Shown here one piece after another: positions 9,070-17,280 of a stretch of DNA of 64,000 bases. Position 1 is the stretch's first letter. The number at the start of each line of letters is the position of its first letter. A program made the translations under genes and the position numbers. The stretch spans positions 1 through 64,000 of the forward strand of contig CAYUOU010000009.1 in NCBI GenBank assembly GCA_964446485.1, written 5' to 3'. The notes beneath the pieces were generated by a model. The model searched no databases. It was given only the letters and a program-made list of their open reading frames with translations, and had not been told where the DNA came from. Source of the stretch: JBDRRP01 sp964446485 (GTDB lineage Bacteria > Desulfobacterota > Desulfobacteria > Desulfobacterales > JBDRRP01).

Positions 9070-9533
9070 TCACCCATCTCTGCCATATAGTCGTCGTACT
9101 GGGTTTCCAAAAAGAGTTTGTGCTTGGCTTCCTCCTGGCAGAGCATCTTAAAGACACTTTTCGCGGCTTCGTCCTCTGCGTTGGCCAGCAATTCATTGTA
9201 GAGGGCAAGCGCCTTTTCTTCCCGTTTGGCTGCCAGCATCAACAACTCATTATAGGCCATCCCGGGTCGGTAGGTGAGGTCCACCACATAATTGCTGCGT
9301 TTGATATCGGTGATCCACTTGAACTTATAGTCCTTAACCCCTTCAACGCTGACGCCCGCGGACACGTCCATGAGCAGTTTCTCATGCTTTTTTTCCTGTT
9401 CGGCAAATTCCAGAAGCATTTCCTTGATGCCGGACATGGACTCATTGGCTGCGCATTCCGTATAAAAGGCGGCGGCCTCTCTTTCTCTGTCCATGGCAAA
9501 GCTCAGAACATCATTGAGTGATTCGAATCCCAT
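9066..9533 (-). CDS. Rubrerythrin-like ferritin-family diiron protein
   Basis: 155 residues forming a four-helix bundle with repeated acidic/histidine motifs typical of diiron ferritin-like proteins: MDREREAAAFYTE, FAEQEKKHEKLL, AAKREEKALALYNEL and CQEEAKHKLFLE. There is no C-terminal rubredoxin domain, so it is an erythrin-only form. Such proteins are linked to peroxide reduction or iron handling in anaerobes. AAAGGAG lies upstream of the ATG. It is the first gene of the unit with the 71-residue and chalcone-isomerase-like proteins. Confidence 0.85.
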   Translation of the reverse strand: MGFESLNDVLSFAMDREREAAAFYTECAANESMSGIKEMLLEFAEQEKKHEKLLMDVSAGVSVEGVKDYKFKWITDIKRSNYVVDLTYRPGMAYNELLMLAAKREEKALALYNELLANAEDEAAKSVFKMLCQEEAKHKLFLETQYDDYMAEMGD

Positions 9534-9667
9534 AGAATTCTCCTTTCCTGTTTACCGGTACCGGGCATGACGCACAATAACGCCGTGCAGGTTGATCCAC
9601 CCCGGAAGTGTTATAACATCTTGCGTCGATATGTCCCTTTGTGAACCGTTATCATGGTATTTTCGAA

Positions 9668-10591
9668 CTAACTGCACGATAGTGAACCAATGATTTCTGA
9701 TACGGTGTCGATGCCTTCAGCATCCATGAATGCCTGTATGCCGTCAATGATTTCCATGCTGGCCCGAGGGTTGACGAAGTTGGCCGTACCGACCTGAATG
9801 GCAGTGGCACCGGCCATGAGAAACTCCAGAGCATCCTCGGCGGTCATGATGCCGCCCAAGCCCACCACCGGGATGGAGACAGCCTTGGCCACCTGCCACA
9901 CCATTCGCAGGGCCACGGGCTTGATAGCGGGGCCTGAAAGCCCCCCGGTGATATTGGCCAGCCGCGGCCGGCGCGTTTGGATGTCAATGGCCATTCCGGT
10001 GATGGTATTGATGAGGGAGATGGCATCGGCACCGGCTTCTTCGACGGCGTGGGCAATCTCGGCCACATCGGTGACATTGGGGCTCAACTTGACCATGACC
10101 AGCTTGCCGGTGCGGGACCTGACTGCCCGGGTCACCTCGGCCGCCATTTTTGGCTGGACGCCGAAAGCCACGCCGCCTGCCGTCACATTGGGGCAGGAAA
10201 TATTCACCTCGACCCCTGCCACGGAATCCAGCGGATCGATGCGTTCGGCCAACTCGGCATAGGCGTCGACGGTCTTTCCATAGATATTGACCAGGGTCGG
10301 CACTGACAAGCGTTCGAGAAACGGCAGTTTGGTGTCGATAAACCCGTCGATACCGACATTTTCAAGGCCGATGGCATTGAGCATGCCGCAAGGGGTTTCG
10401 ACGATCCGCGGCGGCGGGTTGCCCGGGGTCGGTTCCAGAGAAATCCCTTTGACGATAACCGCCCCCAATCGATCGAGGGCCAGCAGGTCAGCGAACTCCA
10501 TGGCGTACCCGAAGGTTCCGGAGGCCGTCATGACGGGATTTTTCAAGACCAGACCGCCGATGTCAACGGTGAGCGGCAAAGGCGTTTCCAA
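9668..10591 (-). CDS. pyrD: Dihydroorotate dehydrogenase, class 1B catalytic subunit
   Basis: 307 residues with FMN-barrel motifs (VMTASGTFGYAMEF, ETPCGMLNAIGLEN) and the class 1 catalytic cysteine in NISCPN (C133). It oxidises dihydroorotate in pyrimidine synthesis. The only start that keeps the conserved N-terminus (PLTVDIGGLVLKNPV) is TTG 10591; no ATG or GTG lies between it and the in-frame stop upstream. No Shine-Dalgarno is obvious. The usual class 1B partner pyrK (iron-sulfur/FAD subunit) is not adjacent, so it should be elsewhere. Confidence 0.93.
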   Translation of the reverse strand: METPLPLTVDIGGLVLKNPVMTASGTFGYAMEFADLLALDRLGAVIVKGISLEPTPGNPPPRIVETPCGMLNAIGLENVGIDGFIDTKLPFLERLSVPTLVNIYGKTVDAYAELAERIDPLDSVAGVEVNISCPNVTAGGVAFGVQPKMAAEVTRAVRSRTGKLVMVKLSPNVTDVAEIAHAVEEAGADAISLINTITGMAIDIQTRRPRLANITGGLSGPAIKPVALRMVWQVAKAVSIPVVGLGGIMTAEDALEFLMAGATAIQVGTANFVNPRASMEIIDGIQAFMDAEGIDTVSEIIGSLSCS

Positions 10592-10596
10592 CCGGG

Positions 10597-10776
10597 TTAG
10601 AGGTTGTTTGTGAGGGCCGTTCCGGAAAACTCACTGCGCATTACCGGAAATTCCGGGTGGCCGCAGGCACGGCAAGCGGGGCCCCATATCCGCTTCGACT
10701 GCGGCCGCCGCACACCGCGGCCAGGGCACCATACCATACCTGCTGAAATGACCACAACAGGGTAAGCCGCTATCAT
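10597..10776 (-). CDS. Possible small ORF between hemL and pyrD
   Basis: A 59-codon frame starts 16 bp after the hemL stop with AAGG upstream and ends 5 bp before the weak TTG start of pyrD, so it could be a translational link. The product has a hydrophobic N-terminus (MIAAYPVVVISAGMVW) and a CRACGHPEFP motif with paired cysteines. Codon use is not clearly coding-like, and I recognise no family. It may be only spacer. Confidence 0.25.
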   Translation of the reverse strand: MIAAYPVVVISAGMVWCPGRGVRRPQSKRIWGPACRACGHPEFPVMRSEFSGTALTNNL

Positions 10777-10792
10777 TCCGCCGAGCCTTGTT

Positions 10793-12082
10793 TCACTTTG
10801 CCAATGCGCTCATAACCTCGACCGCAGCATTGATGGTAGCATCGATATCCGCATCAGTGTGGGCAAGGGAGATAAACGCCGCTTCGAACTGCGAGGGGGC
10901 CAGATAGATGCCGCGCTCGCGCATGCCGGCATAGTAGGCACAGAACCTGTTCAGATCACTGGTCTTCGCGGCAGCGAAATCGTGAACCGGACCCGTTGTG
11001 AAGAACATTCCCAGCATGGACCCCACACGATCGACGGCCACAGGAATCCCGGCCTGATCAGCGGCACGGCGCAGTCCACGGGTCATTCGCGCGCCGGCAT
11101 CATCGAGCCGTTCGTAGACCCCAGGTTTGGCCAGTTCGGTGAGGGTGGCAATGCCGGCGCTCATGGCCAAGGGGTTTCCAGACAACGTGCCGGCCTGGTA
11201 GACGGGCCCTTGAGGGGCGATGTGCGCCATGAGATCCCGCCGGCCGCCATACGCACCCACGGGCAGTCCGCCCCCAATCACCTTTGCCAGACAGGTCAGG
11301 TCCGGCATGATGCCGTAAAGGGTTTGAGCGCCCCCGTAGGCCACCCGAAATCCGGTCATCACTTCGTCAAAAATGAGCAGGCTTCCATACTGAGAGCAAA
11401 GGTCGCGCAGGCCCTGGAGGAACCCGTCCACAGGCGTTACCAGACCCATGTTGCCGGCTACCGGCTCTACAATGATGCAAGCCACGGCGTCTCCCCGGTC
11501 AGCCATGACCCGCTCAACGGCGTCGATGTCATTGTATGGCAGGCTCAGCGTCAGCGCGGCGACGGCCTCGGGAACCCCGGGACTGCCGGGTATGGCCAGC
11601 GTGGCCACGCCGGAGCCGGCATCTACGAGCAGGGTGTCTGCATGTCCATGGTAGCAGCCGTCGAATTTGATGACCAAGGCCCGGCCGGTAACCCCCCGCG
11701 CCAGACGCACGGCGCTCATGGTGGCTTCCGTACCGGAATTCACCATGCGCACCACCTCGATGGACGGTACGGCATCGATTACCATCCTGGCCAGTTGGAT
11801 CTCCACATCCGTCGGCGCCCCAAAGCTTGTCCCCAGCTCCAGAACTCGGGAAATGGCGGCCACAACGGCTGGGTGGCGATGGCCGAGGATCATGGGGCCC
11901 CAGGATCCGACATAGTCGATATAGCCATTGCCGTCGGCATCGTAAATACGGGCACCCTGGGCGCGGTCTATGAACAACGGGGCGGCCCCAACGGCGCGAC
12001 AGGCCCTGACGGGGCTGTTGACGCCGCCCGGCATCAGGGTAACGGCTGATTCAAAAAGGCTGCATGATTTTTCGCTCTTCAC
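10793..12082 (-). CDS. hemL: Glutamate-1-semialdehyde 2,1-aminomutase
   Basis: 429 residues, the PLP-dependent enzyme that makes 5-aminolevulinate in the C5 tetrapyrrole pathway. Motifs are LMPGGVNSPVRA at the N-terminus, NSGTEATMSA, FDEVMTGFR and the PLP lysine in CLAKVIGGGLPVGAYGG (K267). The start is GTG 12082, chosen because AAGGAG lies 5 bp upstream and the family normally begins just before this point; an ATG further upstream would add 15 unrelated residues. Tetrapyrrole supply fits an organism needing siroheme, heme and corrinoids. Confidence 0.95.
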   Translation of the reverse strand: MKSEKSCSLFESAVTLMPGGVNSPVRACRAVGAAPLFIDRAQGARIYDADGNGYIDYVGSWGPMILGHRHPAVVAAISRVLELGTSFGAPTDVEIQLARMVIDAVPSIEVVRMVNSGTEATMSAVRLARGVTGRALVIKFDGCYHGHADTLLVDAGSGVATLAIPGSPGVPEAVAALTLSLPYNDIDAVERVMADRGDAVACIIVEPVAGNMGLVTPVDGFLQGLRDLCSQYGSLLIFDEVMTGFRVAYGGAQTLYGIMPDLTCLAKVIGGGLPVGAYGGRRDLMAHIAPQGPVYQAGTLSGNPLAMSAGIATLTELAKPGVYERLDDAGARMTRGLRRAADQAGIPVAVDRVGSMLGMFFTTGPVHDFAAAKTSDLNRFCAYYAGMRERGIYLAPSQFEAAFISLAHTDADIDATINAAVEVMSALAK

Positions 12083-12269
12083 GGATACTCCTTCCAGGAT
12101 CGCACGACGGGAGAAACGAATCGGCACTCAATATCGATTACGGAACCCTGCGTCGCGCTGACCTACTATCGCTCAGATTCCATTGTCAATAGCGCCGGGG
12201 GATTGATACAGCACCGTTGGGGTGAACGGCCACATCAGCCGCGGGGGCATGCAGCGATTGAAACCAGCT

Positions 12270-12304
12270 CCGCCCCGGCGCAATGCGCAGCGGCGCCGGG
12301 GCGG
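12270..12304 (-). terminator. GC-rich hairpin downstream of mrp
   Basis: CCGCCCCGGCGC (12270-12281) pairs perfectly with GCGCCGGGGCGG (12293-12304) around 11 nt, 18 bp after the mrp stop. There is no T-run on the minus strand, so it is either a weak or factor-dependent terminator or an mRNA 3' stabiliser. Confidence 0.45.
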
Positions 12305-12321
12305 AACCATCAAGGGCGGGA

Positions 12322-13179
12322 TTAGTTGGCCTTTTTCGGTTCCAACTCAGCCACTTTGTCAGCAATGGCGGAGAACGCCGCCACAACGGGGCTGTCGGCA
12401 TGCTTGCTTTTCAGGGATTCTCCTGCATCGCCGCAGGCCACGACCCGGGGGTCGAAAGGGACACGCCCAAGAAACGCAATCCCCATGGCGGTCGCCGTGC
12501 GCTCGCCGCCTCCGGTACCGAAGGGGTCGATCACGCCACCGCAGTGGGGGCAGGAGAATCCACTCATGTTCTCAATGATGCCAAGGATGTCCATCTTCAC
12601 GGTTCTGCAAAAACTGATGGACTTGCGAACATCGGCCAGAGAAATCTCCTGCGGGGTGGTCACCACGACGGCTTTGGCGTCGGGTATCATCTGAGCCACG
12701 GTGAGGGGTTCGTCACCGGTACCCGGGGGGGCGTCGATGACGAGAAAATCCAGGTCCCCCCAATCGACATCGGCAATGAACTGACGAATGGCTGAGTATT
12801 TGATGGGGCCGCGCCAGATGATGGCGTCGTCCTTGGATGGCGACAAACTCTCGATGGAAATGGCGTGAAGGTTATCCGTGTACCGCAGGGGGCCCACCTT
12901 GTTGTTGGCCGTCATGTCCGGCGCCCCGTCGAGTCCAAGCATCCGGGGAATGTCAGGGCCGTGAAGGTCCACATCCATGAGCCCCACACGAAATCCCTTT
13001 TCCGCCAAAGCGATGGACAGGTTCACGGATGTACTGGATTTACCGACCCCCCCTTTACCGCTCATGACGAGAAGTTTGTGTTTGATTCGGGTCAATGATT
13101 TTTTCACCGACGCGTCTTTCTCTTCTTGAGCCATGCGCTGTTTCTGCGCCGAATTCATACTTTCTTGAATCTCAACCAT
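12322..13179 (-). CDS. mrp: Mrp/NBP35-type iron-sulfur carrier ATPase
   Basis: 285 residues of the ApbC/Mrp/NBP35 branch of deviant Walker A ATPases: SGKGGVGKSSTSVNLS at residue 40, DVDLHGPDIPRMLGL, VIDAPPGTGDEPLT, and the cluster-binding CxxC in MSGFSCPHCGG near residue 215. These proteins bind and transfer [4Fe-4S] clusters. The start is ATG 13179, with GAGGGGG upstream. It follows the DUF134 gene by about 60 bp, a frequent pairing in anaerobes. Confidence 0.92.
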   Translation of the reverse strand: MVEIQESMNSAQKQRMAQEEKDASVKKSLTRIKHKLLVMSGKGGVGKSSTSVNLSIALAEKGFRVGLMDVDLHGPDIPRMLGLDGAPDMTANNKVGPLRYTDNLHAISIESLSPSKDDAIIWRGPIKYSAIRQFIADVDWGDLDFLVIDAPPGTGDEPLTVAQMIPDAKAVVVTTPQEISLADVRKSISFCRTVKMDILGIIENMSGFSCPHCGGVIDPFGTGGGERTATAMGIAFLGRVPFDPRVVACGDAGESLKSKHADSPVVAAFSAIADKVAELEPKKAN

Positions 13180-13236
13180 TTCGGATAAAACCCCCTCTTG
13201 ATGATGGTGTTGGTGCGCCGAATTGACGGTGGCTGT

Positions 13237-13668
13237 TTATGAGACACCCTGGACACACGCACGCACCCGATTAAACAGCTCTCCCCCGCAATCCGGGCAG
13301 GCCTCGGGCCGGCCGGTGCCATGGGGCAATTCCCATCGACACGGGCAGGCCTGACACTGAAAGATGCGACATTCATCGGCCAACTGAAAATTGCCGCCCT
13401 CGACACGGATCGACTTGCCGTTGATCAGCGCATCGGCGACGACAGCGCGGGCGCGCTGGACGATGCGTCCAAACGTGGCGCGCGACACGCCCATTGCCTC
13501 TCCTGACGCCTCATGTGACAGGTTTTCCAGATCCGCCAAACGGATCGCCTCCCTTTCATCCACAGACAAAATGACTTCTGCCAATTCCACCATGGGAATC
13601 CCGCGGGGTTTGAAATAGCTCACATCTGGATTGAAGGCGACAATGCGATCTTTTTTGGGTCTGACCAT
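13237..13668 (-). CDS. DUF134 family DNA-binding protein
   Basis: 143 residues with the DUF134 layout: an N-terminal region (FKPRGIPMVELAEVILSVDEREAIRLADLE), a sigma-70 region 4-like helix-turn-helix (LSHEASGEAMGVSRATFGRI), and a C-terminal zinc-ribbon-like part with Cys clusters (CQACPCRW and CPDCGGEL). It is presumably a transcription factor; its target is unknown, though linkage to mrp suggests metal-cofactor genes. ATG 13668 is preferred over GTG 13674 because AAAGGTG then acts as Shine-Dalgarno. Confidence 0.88.
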   Translation of the reverse strand: MVRPKKDRIVAFNPDVSYFKPRGIPMVELAEVILSVDEREAIRLADLENLSHEASGEAMGVSRATFGRIVQRARAVVADALINGKSIRVEGGNFQLADECRIFQCQACPCRWELPHGTGRPEACPDCGGELFNRVRACVQGVS

Positions 13669-13703
13669 AGGCACCTTTTATGAGCATATACTCGATAGGG
13701 GGG

Positions 13704-13732
13704 AAATTAATGGCCGGTCGGCGCATTGTCAA
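13704..13732 (-). promoter_or_regulatory. Probable sigma-70 promoter of the DUF134-mrp unit
   Basis: On the minus strand, TTGACA (13732-13727) is followed after 17 nt by TAATTT (13709-13704), about 36 bp before the DUF134 start. The -35 box is perfect and the -10 box moderate. Confidence 0.55.
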
Positions 13733-13877
13733 GCCGGCAATGTCGTTTCGGGGACCGGCGAGCGCTTGACACCCTGCACCGAATTGGGCCTCGGCAGTGA
13801 CGCGGGTCGCTCTGCCGGCATTGGCCCCTTAAGCTCCGAAAGATGACTGTCGGCCCGGTAACGGCAGCGACGCCGGT

Positions 13878-14234
13878 TCAGTCGACTTCCAAAAAGGATA
13901 AAACCTCCTGTACAACATGAGTGCGCTGGCCGAGGCCGGTGGCAATATCTTCGCCCATTTGGATGCTATCCGTCTCGATACCCACCCGAAAATAATGGAT
14001 GCCGGCGGTCCCCGCTTCAATGGCCCACAGGACCACGCCGCGGATGATGACCTTATTTTCTAACTCCAGCGTAATGGTGGCGCCGGTGCCGATGGCCGGG
14101 GCCTTTGACATCTCGGCGCGAAGGCCCGCCACACTGATTTCGGTAACCGTGACGGGCAGTTGCCCCACATCGCAAATTATCGTAGCGCCACAGTTGATCG
14201 GGTACCGGCTGAACTGTCGTCTTTCAGCTGTCAT
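13878..14234 (-). CDS. PilZ-domain protein (putative c-di-GMP receptor)
   Basis: 118 residues consisting of a single PilZ domain. The first c-di-GMP contact motif is ERRQFSRYP (RxxxR type) and the second is VTEISVAGLRAEMS (D/NxSxxG type, with E/I in the first places). The start is ATG 14234 with AAGGG 7 bp upstream; an in-frame start 16 codons earlier is less likely. Standalone PilZ proteins often tune motility or exopolysaccharide output, which would fit the large flagellar region further on, but no direct link is visible. Confidence 0.82.
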   Translation of the reverse strand: MTAERRQFSRYPINCGATIICDVGQLPVTVTEISVAGLRAEMSKAPAIGTGATITLELENKVIIRGVVLWAIEAGTAGIHYFRVGIETDSIQMGEDIATGLGQRTHVVQEVLSFLEVD

Positions 14235-14284
14235 ACTGTTGCCCTTTCTGCAGGAGACATTAACTCGATCTGCTGTCACCATTT

Positions 14285-14435
14285 GACGGTTCCGTAAAAA
14301 GTCCGATATCTGCGTTACGCGTCATCCCTCGTCATGGCGGCGTACTGTAAGTACTTCTCATTCCTCAGGATTCGCAAGCCGTATCTCGATACATGTTACG
14401 GAATCGTTCTTTTTGCTACTTTTTACCGTTTCATC
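14285..14435. repeat. 151-bp element with imperfect terminal inverted repeats
   Basis: The left end GACGGTTCCGTAAAAAGT (14285-14302) matches the reverse complement of 14418-14435 at 13 of 18 positions. The interior has the look of a dispersed intergenic repeat known to me from related sulfate reducers (a TAAAAAGT...ACTTTTTA frame around a GTCATTCCTCGTCA-type core). Its right end extends into larE and supplies the last 26 codons. A 27-nt part of the right end (14409-14435) recurs perfectly, in opposite orientation, at 57086-57112. Confidence 0.7.
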
Positions 14436-15251
14436 ACTATTTAAAAGCTCGCGGTTCATGCAGCCCGTCGTATACCCTTCCAGATCCAGCGCCACGTGGG
14501 CGAACCCCAAGCCGCGCAGATGCGTTACAAGATGTTGTCGGGTGTTGGTGGACATCAGCAGATCAAACTCCCTGGGGTCCACTTCGATCCTAGCCACCGC
14601 GCCGTGTACGCGAACGCGGCAATGCGCAATGCCGATGGCGCGCAGCGCCGCTTCGGCCTTTTCGATCAATGCAAGTGTTGATAATCTAATCGGGGTTTCA
14701 TAGGGGATGCGCGAAGCCAGGCATGACATGGCCGGGCGGTCCCATGCCGACAGCCCCATCGTCAATGCCTGTTTTCGAATTTCTTCTTTCCCAATACCTG
14801 CAGCCAACAACGGCGCGACGACACCCAGTTCCTCCGCCGCCTTCAGGCCGGGCCGGAAATCTGTAAGATCGTCAGCGTTGACGCCGTGGGCCAGCACCTG
14901 GAATCCTTTTGCTGAGGCCTTTTCCTTAATGGCCGTAAAAACCATTTTCTTACAGATGTAACAGCGATGGGGAGGGTTGGCAACGAGTTCAGCATTGGCC
15001 ATGACATCCGGGCCAACGATATACTGCGGAACGTTCAGTGCGGCGGCCGTTTGCGAAGCGAATCGTCTTTCCAATTCCGGCATCAGCGGGGTATGCGCAG
15101 TGATGGCAATGACCTGATCATCCAGCACTTCTTTGGCCACGGCCAGCAGCAGCGTGCTGTCCACACCGCCCGAGTACGCCACGGCAATAGCGCGCTCGGC
15201 CTTGATCAGGTTTCTCAACACACCGATTTTTTTAGGCAGATCATCCGCCAT
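14358..15251 (-). CDS. larE: LarE-type ATP-dependent sulfur transferase
   Basis: 297 residues of the PP-loop family with SGGVDSTLLLAVAKE (loop at 27-32), PHRCYICKK, and WDRPAMSCLASRIPY, whose cysteine sits where LarE proteins carry the sacrificial or cluster-binding Cys. LarE adds sulfur to pyridinium biscarboxylate for the nickel-pincer cofactor, yet no larB or larC is nearby, so another thiolation role is possible. The C-terminal tail from about residue 272 (DETVKSSKKNDSV onward) is encoded by the inverted-repeat element and is probably not functional sequence. Confidence 0.85.
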   Translation of the reverse strand: MADDLPKKIGVLRNLIKAERAIAVAYSGGVDSTLLLAVAKEVLDDQVIAITAHTPLMPELERRFASQTAAALNVPQYIVGPDVMANAELVANPPHRCYICKKMVFTAIKEKASAKGFQVLAHGVNADDLTDFRPGLKAAEELGVVAPLLAAGIGKEEIRKQALTMGLSAWDRPAMSCLASRIPYETPIRLSTLALIEKAEAALRAIGIAHCRVRVHGAVARIEVDPREFDLLMSTNTRQHLVTHLRGLGFAHVALDLEGYTTGCMNRELLNSDETVKSSKKNDSVTCIEIRLANPEE

Positions 15252-15360
15252 GGGAGTTCCGGTTGCTGGATGTCGAACACCGGTTTTACCACAGGTATTC
15301 GTTGAATAAGGCCTGCCCAGGAAGCCTACACGCTCATAGTCTTCTTGGCGGAAAAAAATG

Positions 15361-15389
15361 TTTACAAAAAGCCGCGATTTCGTTATGTA
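15361..15389 (+). promoter_or_regulatory. Possible sigma-70 promoter of the AAAEK-repeat gene
   Basis: TTTACA and TATGTA are separated by 17 nt, 62 bp before the ATG, in an unusually AT-rich spacer. The -10 match is weak. Confidence 0.3.
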
Positions 15390-15450
15390 CTCGATTTAAA
15401 TACAAAAATGGGTAATACGTCAATTTCTGCCGAAATAAAAGGGGTTTTTC

Positions 15451-17000
15451 ATGGGAAAGGACAGTCTGCTCAAATCCACGTCAAAGGAAGCCACCGGGCC
15501 AGGGAAAACCGTCGCCAAGAAAGAAGCCCCCGCCAAGAAACGTGTTTCAGCGAAGAAAAAGGCGGCTGGCAAGAAAGCGGTGCCTGCAAAAAAAGCAGCC
15601 CCGGCAAAGAAAACGGCACCCCAAAAAGCCGCTGCCAAGAAAGCGGCACCCCCAAAAGCCGCTGCACGAAAGGCCGCCCCGCCCACCCTGCGAGAATTGA
15701 TTTCCTTAAAATTCGATGGATGGGCCCGCGCCGATGGTCGCGTGCCGATGCCGCCGCCGACGTCGGCAAAAGGTGCTGCGCCGCCGTTTTTCACCGGTGC
15801 GGACCCCCATGATACCGCACGTATGAAAAAACTGCTTTTTGAAAAATTTGACATGTCCGCCATTGAGGCGGCCGGCCGGGCATCCGCGGAAAAACGTGCC
15901 GCAGAAGAAAAGGCCGCTGCTGAAAAGGCCGCTGCCGAAAAGGCCGCTGCTGAAAAGGCCGCTGCCGAAAAGGCCGCTGCCGAAAAGGCCGCTGCCGAAA
16001 AGGCCGNNNNNNNNNNNNNNNNNNNNNNNNNNNNNNNNNNNNNNNNNNNNNNNNNNNNNNNNNNNNNNNNNNNNNNNNNNNNNNNNNNNNNNNNNNNNNN
16101 NNNNNNGAAAAGGCCGCTGCCGAAAAGGCCGCTGCCGAAAAGGCCGCTGCCGAAAAGGCCGCCGCCGAAAAGGCCGCCGCCGAAAAGGCCGCCGCTGAAA
16201 AGGCCGCTGCCGAAAAGGCCGCCGCCGAAAAGGCCGCCGCCGAAAAGGCTGCCGCTGAAAAGGCTGCCGCTGAAAAGGCTGCCGCTGAAAAGGTGACCGT
16301 GACTTACGAGGCGGCCTATGACGCACCGGGAAAATCAGCGGCACCCGTGGATCGATCCGGGCAGCTTGTCATGTTCGGGATCTTTGGCATCATCGGTGTG
16401 GTCTTTCTTCTGCTCATCGGTGCCAGTATGAACAACACCGGCAATTTCTACATGACTTCCCAAGATGGTGCACTCACCGTGTACCAGGGCAAATTCGCAC
16501 CGCTGGGAAAGCGGCACCTTATCACTTTGCCGGGCGTTGCGTTGGCAGAAGCGCCTCGATCGGTCTATACGAAGCAGGATGTGTACCCGTTGATTTTCTC
16601 TTTCTACCTGACCAAAGCCGACTCCCTGCTCAAGGCCGACGGATTCCCGGACTTCGATGGCATCAAAGACTACCTGGAAAAGGCTCTTGCGGTTGCCGTG
16701 ACCGCCGATGCCAAAGAGACGGTCTACCGTCGCATTGACGGAATTGATATTCTGCTCAATCTCTACAGGGCGGATGTCGCCGCAACCCGCGGCACAGCGG
16801 CCGATTACCGGGAAGCACTGGAGTATCTGGCCCGTGCCGGTCGCTTGAACCCCGATGTCTCTCAAGCGAGCCTCATCGAGCAAAAGACCGCCGCGGCCCA
16901 GGTCGCCATTGCAGCCCTCGAAGCAAAGGCTGCCGAAGAAGCCGCTGCCGTCGAGAAAGCCGCTGCAGAAGAAAATGCGGACGAGGTGAAAAACCAATAG
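15451..17000 (+). CDS. Histone-H1-like, AAAEK-repeat membrane protein (interrupted by assembly gap)
   Basis: One gene broken only by the N run. Part 1 is a Lys/Ala/Pro-rich segment like bacterial histone H1 tails (VAKKEAPAKKRVSAKKKAAG). Part 2 is a short globular stretch (TLRELISLKFDGW). Part 3 is a long (EKAAA)n coiled or helical repeat. Part 4 is one membrane helix (MFGIFGIIGVVFLLLIGA). Part 5 is a C-terminal helical domain of about 190 residues, ending in a second Ala/Glu-rich tail. The repeat resumes after the gap in a different frame because the 100 N are not the true length. Start ATG 15451 follows AAAAGGGG. Cytoplasmic N-part, one membrane pass and a C-part on the other side are inferred; the function is unknown. 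Confidence 0.7.
15907..16292 (+). repeat. 15-bp tandem repeat encoding EKAAA
   Basis: The unit GAAAAGGCCGCTGCC and third-position variants run on both sides of the N gap: about 6.7 units before it and 12.4 after it. Synonymous drift (GCC/GCT) increases toward the 3' end. Such arrays expand and contract by slippage, which explains the failed assembly. Confidence 0.92.
16007..16106. other. Assembly gap, exactly 100 N
   Basis: Round-number scaffold gap inside the 15-bp tandem array. To keep the repeat phase and the reading frame the true missing length must be 5 + 15k bases (for example 95 or 110), so 100 is a placeholder. Confidence 0.97.
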
Positions 17001-17029
17001 CCGCGCATCTCATTTTGAACCATTAGGGT

Positions 17030-17061
17030 CGGGCCCCGTAGCCGCATCGGGGCCCGTTTTT
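17030..17061 (+). terminator. Intrinsic terminator after the AAAEK-repeat gene
   Basis: CGGGCCCCG (17030-17038) pairs with CGGGGCCCG (17048-17056) and is followed by TTTTT. Confidence 0.88.
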
Positions 17062-17153
17062 CATTCGGGACTGCCTACCATCGAAAAGGGTGCACCGGCC
17101 GGCATCACGGCACCGTGTTTTCCCGGCGCGGAGATGATTTCTCCTCCCTGCCG

Positions 17154-17191
17154 CCCGATGGGGTCAAGATTACCTGCTTCACCCCATCGGG
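17154..17191. repeat. 11-bp inverted repeat upstream of the peptide transporter operon
   Basis: CCCGATGGGGT (17154-17164) and ACCCCATCGGG (17181-17191) are perfect arms around 16 nt, 90 bp before the substrate-binding protein gene. It could be an operator or an mRNA hairpin. The rest of the 17062-17280 spacer shows no gene and no convincing promoter. Confidence 0.4.
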
Positions 17192-17280
17192 TTGACGAAC
17201 CCGCGGCGTTGACTTAATCTGCCCGCCGTACCGGACCCTTCGGTTGACAAACCCGTTCTAACTGGACTCCGCCGGCATTC

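Noticed and set aside
15907..16292. Regular short repeats that could be read as a CRISPR-like array
   Set aside because: Units are 15 bp, contiguous without spacers, in frame and coding (EKAAA).
16107..16296. Apparent KRPLPKRPLPK protein continuing the frame after the N gap
   Set aside because: It is the +1 reading of the EKAAA repeat caused by the placeholder gap length; the true frame reads AAAEK into the membrane helix.
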